DNA of 64,000 nt from Alviniconcha marisindica (taxonomy: Eukaryota > Mollusca > Gastropoda > Provannidae). Shown here piece after piece: positions 63,908 through 64,000 of the stretch. Location of the stretch: contig JABMCL010001836.1 in the NCBI GenBank assembly GCA_018857735.1, forward strand, positions 27,501 through 91,500. The letters run 5' to 3'. The notes under the pieces are model-generated. The model saw nothing but the letters and a program-made list of their open reading frames with translations, was not told where the DNA came from and did no database searches. Position numbers and translations under genes: made by a program. Each line of letters opens with the position of its first letter. Within the stretch, counting starts at the first letter, position 1.

Positions 63908-64000
63908 ACGACAACTTCGAGCGCTAACCTTAGTGATCAAGGACTATTTGAAAATACCTCCAACGTGCTGAAGTTTCAGCACTGTGACGCTACTCGACAA
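63908..64000 (+). CDS. Possible exon start at the right edge
   Basis: After TTGTTTATTCACAG an open frame reads TTTSSANLSDQGLFENTSNV, LKFQHCDATRQ to the window end. The family is not recognised. A diverged upstream copy of the junction (CACTGACCGACAACAGC, near 63775) resembles the decoy arrangement elsewhere. With only 31 codons this could be chance. Confidence 0.25.

Overview
The window is nuclear DNA of an invertebrate animal, most likely a mollusc and probably a marine gastropod. This is inferred from small GT-AG exons in long introns, three recognisable metazoan genes, dense (TG)n/(CA)n microsatellites, tRNA-derived SINEs, CR1/Rex1-like LINE fragments with short-repeat tails, and an extreme load of minisatellites. 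No prokaryotic operon, CRISPR array, rRNA gene or intact transposase was seen.

Layout. 1-4575: a CR1/L2-group LINE tail split by a second, 5'-truncated and frame-broken LINE whose 3' region carries tandem (TG)n modules. 4814-11596 (+): complete ERCC8/CSA (DNA-repair WD40 protein, 5 exons, 404 aa). 17240-29406 (-): HDAC3, 13 exons found; one expected exon of about 81 nt between exons 7 and 9 was not found. 29618-49411 (+): CWC27 (spliceosomal cyclophilin, 11 exons, 782 aa), with a 336-codon Lys/Glu-rich exon and two single-base frame breaks in C runs. HDAC3 and CWC27 are head to head across 211 bp that contains an ETS-type motif, and both begin with a rare GC-AG intron (donor GCAAGT). 49412-64000: a gene-poor tract made largely of different minisatellites, with one Cys-rich piggyBac-like remnant and a possible exon start at the right edge.

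The most unusual signal is shared by all three genes. Many introns hold a tandem array directly next to an exon, and the repeat unit is the exon boundary itself: polypyrimidine tract, AG and the first 15-50 nt of the real exon (or, less often, the exon end plus donor). Examples are ERCC8 exon 4 (five decoys, mostly 72 bp apart), HDAC3 exons 5, 7, 9, 11 and 12, and CWC27 exon 4 (about 32 units of about 57 bp) and exon 6 (about 14 units). The arrays are serial decoy splice sites, in several cases ending in an in-frame stop. I know of no named element that explains them.

Functionally the three proteins act separately: ERCC8 as substrate receptor of the CRL4-CSA ubiquitin ligase in transcription-coupled repair, HDAC3 as the lysine deacetylase of NCoR/SMRT complexes, CWC27 in the spliceosome. 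Only HDAC3 and CWC27 look likely to share regulation, through the common promoter. All coordinates come from reading the sequence by eye; splice junctions were checked for phase across each coding sequence.
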